A DNA stretch of 64,000 nucleotides from Crocodylus rhombifer (Eukaryota; Chordata; Crocodylia; Crocodylidae), in contig JAVSML010024439.1 of the NCBI GenBank assembly GCA_038503035.1, positions 1 through 64,000 of the forward strand, given 5' to 3'. Below are positions 60,760 to 64,000 of this stretch, one piece after another. Position numbers and translations under genes: made by a program. The notes under the pieces were generated by a model. It saw only the letters and a list, made by a program, of their open reading frames with translations. It had not been told where the DNA came from and made no database searches. Every line of letters starts with the position of its first letter. The stretch's first letter is position 1.

Positions 60760-62860
60760 AGAGTCCTGCCCTGCCCTGCCCGTCCCCTAGTCCTAGAAGG
60801 GCTCAAAAAATGAACCAAAAAAGCAAGCCATTTCCCTTGCCCGCGTGAAAGTTCCCAGCTGCAACTGCAAGCTGCAGACATCCAACTTTTTGGCACGGGG
60901 CATCGCTTCCCCCCTGCCTAGTGCGCGGGCACAACGAAGCAGCACCCAGCATCGCAACGTTTCCATTGCATGTGGAGCCCCGAGAAGGGCCTGCGGTGCC
61001 AAGTCCTGTGCTGTGTTTGATAAATGACGTGGGCAGTAGATACAGACATCCCTTGATTCCTCTGGGTAATGAAGATGAAGTGCAGGGTCTTCCTGTAGCT
61101 GCTTCTCAGGCAGCTGCTTGATTGAAGGAGGTCACCTTCCCCTCTCCGCTTCATACTGGGGAGTACCTTCTCGTTGGTTATGAGAGTCTCCCTAACAGTT
61201 GCCATGCCCTTAAGAAAGAATAAAGGTTGGATAACACCATGTATGTAGCAACTTCCCAAAGAGACAAGTTAACACTTTCTGCTACAAAAGAGCTTCCTCT
61301 TCATTTGTCTAATTAAACCTTTTCTCCTACTTGGAGTCTGAGGACTAACAATGTATAGAACGCAAAGGGCAAGATTTTGAAGAATATTTGCACTAATAAA
61401 AAGCACATGTACAATGACGTGACTACTGCGCTCATTGAGTTATTGGCGGTGCATCTGGGAATAGGTTAGTTGTGTGGTACACTGGTTTAGTCCATGTCAA
61501 CATATCAAATCAGTGGCCCTAGTCAAAGTAAAAGCTTCCTACTCAATAACAATGAATGGAGTTATTTCTGATTGAAACAACAGAGGCTTATGTGAAGATC
61601 ATACCAATAACTGGGGGATTTATGCATATGTCAGCATCCATCATAAATTAGTTACCATTGGGTATATAGATGTGTAGGAGGGGGCTGTGTCCATGATCAC
61701 TCAGTCTGTATGTACAGTAATGGCAACTGAACCTTCAAATTAGGCACAATTAACACAGGTGGTAACGTAACTAAAGGCAAGTTTACAGCCTCACACCCAA
61801 ACCTGGCACCAAAACTGAGAAAATAAGTCCTTCCCTTTGTTCCCACTCTGGGGCACTAAGCCTAATTGCCAGTCTTTGGTGCCCCATTTTGGGAGAAAAG
61901 GGGCAGGGATAATTTCTTTCTTGTGGGGCAGTTCTGTGGTCAGGAGGCCGTATAGACATGCCCTGAAAGTTCAAAGGCTGGATTTGAGATCTATTAATTG
62001 GTAAAAACTGTTTTGCTGGCTATGCACTATGGGCAGAGAAAATCAGTAAGTTTGTTCAGGAATAAAACCTATAAACCAATAAATGTAAAATCTGCCTAGC
62101 TAGTGCTTTTACCTAATGCCATGATAATCATACTTATGTAATGCCATGTTCACAAAATCTCTTATAATAAATACACAAGAGCATGTCATCCTAGTTTTTA
62201 TTCACTATTGGACAAACTGAGATTCCTGCAGGGAGAAATCTGTGAAATCTTGGAGGGAAAGCAGAAATTATTTCTAAATACCTAAAAGAACAACTTTTCA
62301 AAATAAGTGCTTGATCTAGTCCAAGAATTATATTATATTATAAAATTATATTATATTATATTATGAAACTTACCTCAGTAGAAGTAATGAATTAGCATTT
62401 TATTAGCACTTCATTTTGTTAGCCTGATGAATGCTTGCAGACAATATAAAAGATTTAAAAATGTGAAAATGTATGAATGAAAGTGAGTTCAATATTTTGA
62501 TAACACCTGGATTCATTACAGTTTCATACTTTTCCTTAAATATTTGCTTCAGTTAGAAGTTATCTTCAGCTATTGCATCATTAACAAGAGCAGTACTGGT
62601 ATCACTGACATCTTTGTAGAGCACCAACTTCTCCTATTTAATTATTATATACCAAAGAAGCTATGGGCTTTTTACGTCCTCTTTCCAGTCAACTCCTCCA
62701 GGGGGTCCGACAACACAGAAGGAGAATATGTACTGTCAACATTAACTAAGGTAGGAAAACCTCATAAGTTTGAATGAGGACAATGACCCATGGTCAGGAC
62801 TCCAGTGCTGTACACATAGCAGACAAATCTTTGTGCGGGCTGCAGGATATTTCCTAGCTA
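60760..62860. other. Upstream flank
   Basis: No gene recognised. A TATTA-type simple repeat lies near 62325-62365. A divergent transcript from the CpG island is possible, but nothing in the sequence shows one. Confidence 0.5.
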
Positions 62861-62867
62861 AAATTAG

Positions 62868-63430
62868 ATTTCATAGATATTAGGGCTGGAAGGGACCTCG
62901 GAAGATCATCGAGTCCAGCACCCTGCCCAAGGGGCAGGAAGTCAGCAGGGGTCATAGGATCCCAGCAAGATAAGCATCCAAATGTCTCTTGAAGGCATTC
63001 AAAGTGGGTGCTTGAACCACCTCTGGCATCAGTCTGTTCCAAACCTTGGGGGCTCAAACAGTAAAGAAGTTCTTCCTTATGTCTAGCCTGAATCTGTCAC
63101 AGTGGAGTTTGTGATCGTTCGACCTCGTCATCCCTTGGGGCGCTCTGGTGAACAGACATTCTCCCAGATCCTGATGAGCACCTCTGATAAACTTATAGGT
63201 GGCCACCAGATCACCCCTGAGCCTGCGCTTTTCCAAGCTGAAGAGTCCCATGGCTCTCAACCTCTCATCGTAAGGTCTGTTTTCCTGACCATCGATCATG
63301 TGCGTGGCTCTCCTCTGGACTCTCTCAAGCTTCCACATCCTTTTTGAATTGTGGAGCCCAAAACCAGATGCAGTACTCCAGCTGCGGCCTCACCAAGGCC
63401 GAATACAATGAGAGAATGACGTCCTGGGAT
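62868..63430 (-). mobile_element. CR1 LINE 3' fragment
   Basis: Antisense CR1. The minus strand reads [20 protein letters not shown] and [19 protein letters not shown]; the plus strand starts with the tail complement TTTCATAGATATTAGGGCTG. Confidence 0.88.
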
Positions 63431-64000
63431 TTGCTTGAAATAAATTAAATTAAATACCTTGGGACAGTAACCTTGTCTTACTTACATGTGAAGTATTATG
63501 CACTTTATATAAACTGAATAATAACCCTTACTAGTGATAAATCATGACCCACATTCTCTTGTCAGACCCACACAATTCAGGAGTTATGCTATTGCTACTA
63601 CTAAAGTCAATGGACTTATTGAAGGATAAAGGCTATTGTACTTATACGCTGTGTCCAGACGAGCAAGAACATGCCTGTCGTGCTGCCTCAGAGCAGTTTG
63701 AGATGCTGCAAAATGCACGCTAAGAATGAAAAAATGTTCCCCGCATTGTATATTTGCAGCGCAGACTCTAAATTTGATACTAGGGTATGGAAAACTAACA
63801 TGCTGGGAAAAAGTGGTGAAGGGAGTACTCCTGAAGCAACTGGAGGCTGGGTCCTCCAGAAAGACTCTTGTAGCTAGCTTCTGGCAGAAACCCCTGGCAG
63901 CGCAGCACCACCTCATGCTGCACATGGCATGCAGCACTGGCGTGTGCCCTCAAACAGAACTGGGCCAGCTCCTGCTGTCACCCAGGCTCCTGGCACCGCA
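63431..64000. other. Window end, unassigned
   Basis: From about 63650 there is moderately GC-rich sequence beginning CGCTGTGTCCAGACGAGCAA, which looks repeat-derived. The minus-strand ORF at 63584-63937 has no recognisable domain. Confidence 0.4.

Larger units (their letters stand above)
60480..60760. promoter_or_regulatory. CpG-island promoter
   Basis: CpG-dense island, unlike the AT-rich surroundings, covering exon 1 and the sequence just above it. No TATA box is visible. Its place at the signal-peptide exon supports it as the gene's promoter. Confidence 0.8.

Noticed and set aside
60524..60896. Upstream start extending exon 1
   Set aside because: The longer frame adds unlike, cysteine-rich sequence before the signal peptide; the ATG at 60593 gives a normal signal peptide and good start context.
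1..64000. CRISPR arrays, bacterial operons, or a phage-like defence system
   Set aside because: No regular short direct repeats with spacers and no prokaryotic gene layout; introns, CR1 and a CpG island show a vertebrate genome.

Overview
The window looks like vertebrate genomic DNA, most likely from a reptile and perhaps a crocodilian. It has long AT-rich introns, several CR1 LINE tails, relic MIR-like SINEs, many hAT-type and other terminal-inverted-repeat DNA elements, one CpG-island promoter, and no prokaryotic gene organisation. The species assignment is inference from repeat content only.

One multi-exon gene on the minus strand accounts for all the convincing coding sequence. It starts in a CpG island near 60.5-60.7 kb, where a signal-peptide exon has its ATG at 60593-60591. 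It runs down to the low edge of the window, where it is still open. I could place 25 exons by reading splice sites and domain signatures. Joined in phase they give 3691 nt, about 1230 residues. After the signal peptide the protein is a five-fold serial repeat of one composite unit. Each unit has a C-type-lectin-like domain (CTLD) made by three exons (phases 1-0, 0-2, 2-1), then a roughly 70-residue two-cysteine module (one exon, 207-225 nt), then a 48-residue eight-cysteine EGF-like module (one exon, exactly 144 nt in all four complete units). The fifth unit is cut by the window edge after its two-cysteine module. The CTLDs have the six long-form cysteines and the CP...W.YW...CY look of NK-receptor-type (group V) domains. 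They lack the EPN/QPD and WND calcium-sugar motifs. I do not recognise a named gene with this order of domains, so no symbol is given. It is probably a secreted or type I membrane protein that binds ligands outside the cell, but its C-terminus, and hence any membrane anchor, lies outside the window.

Region by region: 0-9.7 kb holds units 4 (end) and 5, plus a broken duplicate of one CTLD exon, a relic of another, a near-perfect 82-bp hairpin and several inverted-repeat elements. 9.7-17.4 kb holds most of unit 4 and the EGF exon of unit 3. 17.4-30.5 kb holds unit 3 and the two-cysteine and EGF exons of unit 2, with a CR1 copy carrying a nested MITE. 30.5-45.7 kb holds CTLD2 and unit 1. 45.7-60.5 kb is a 14.8-kb first intron filled with transposable elements, including a 1.3-kb element with arms of about 340 bp. 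60.6-64 kb is the promoter and upstream flank, with tandem NRF-1-like sites and one CR1 fragment.

A family of foldback hAT-like elements occurs four times between 31.3 and 48.9 kb. Their GC-rich interiors produce long spurious ORFs.
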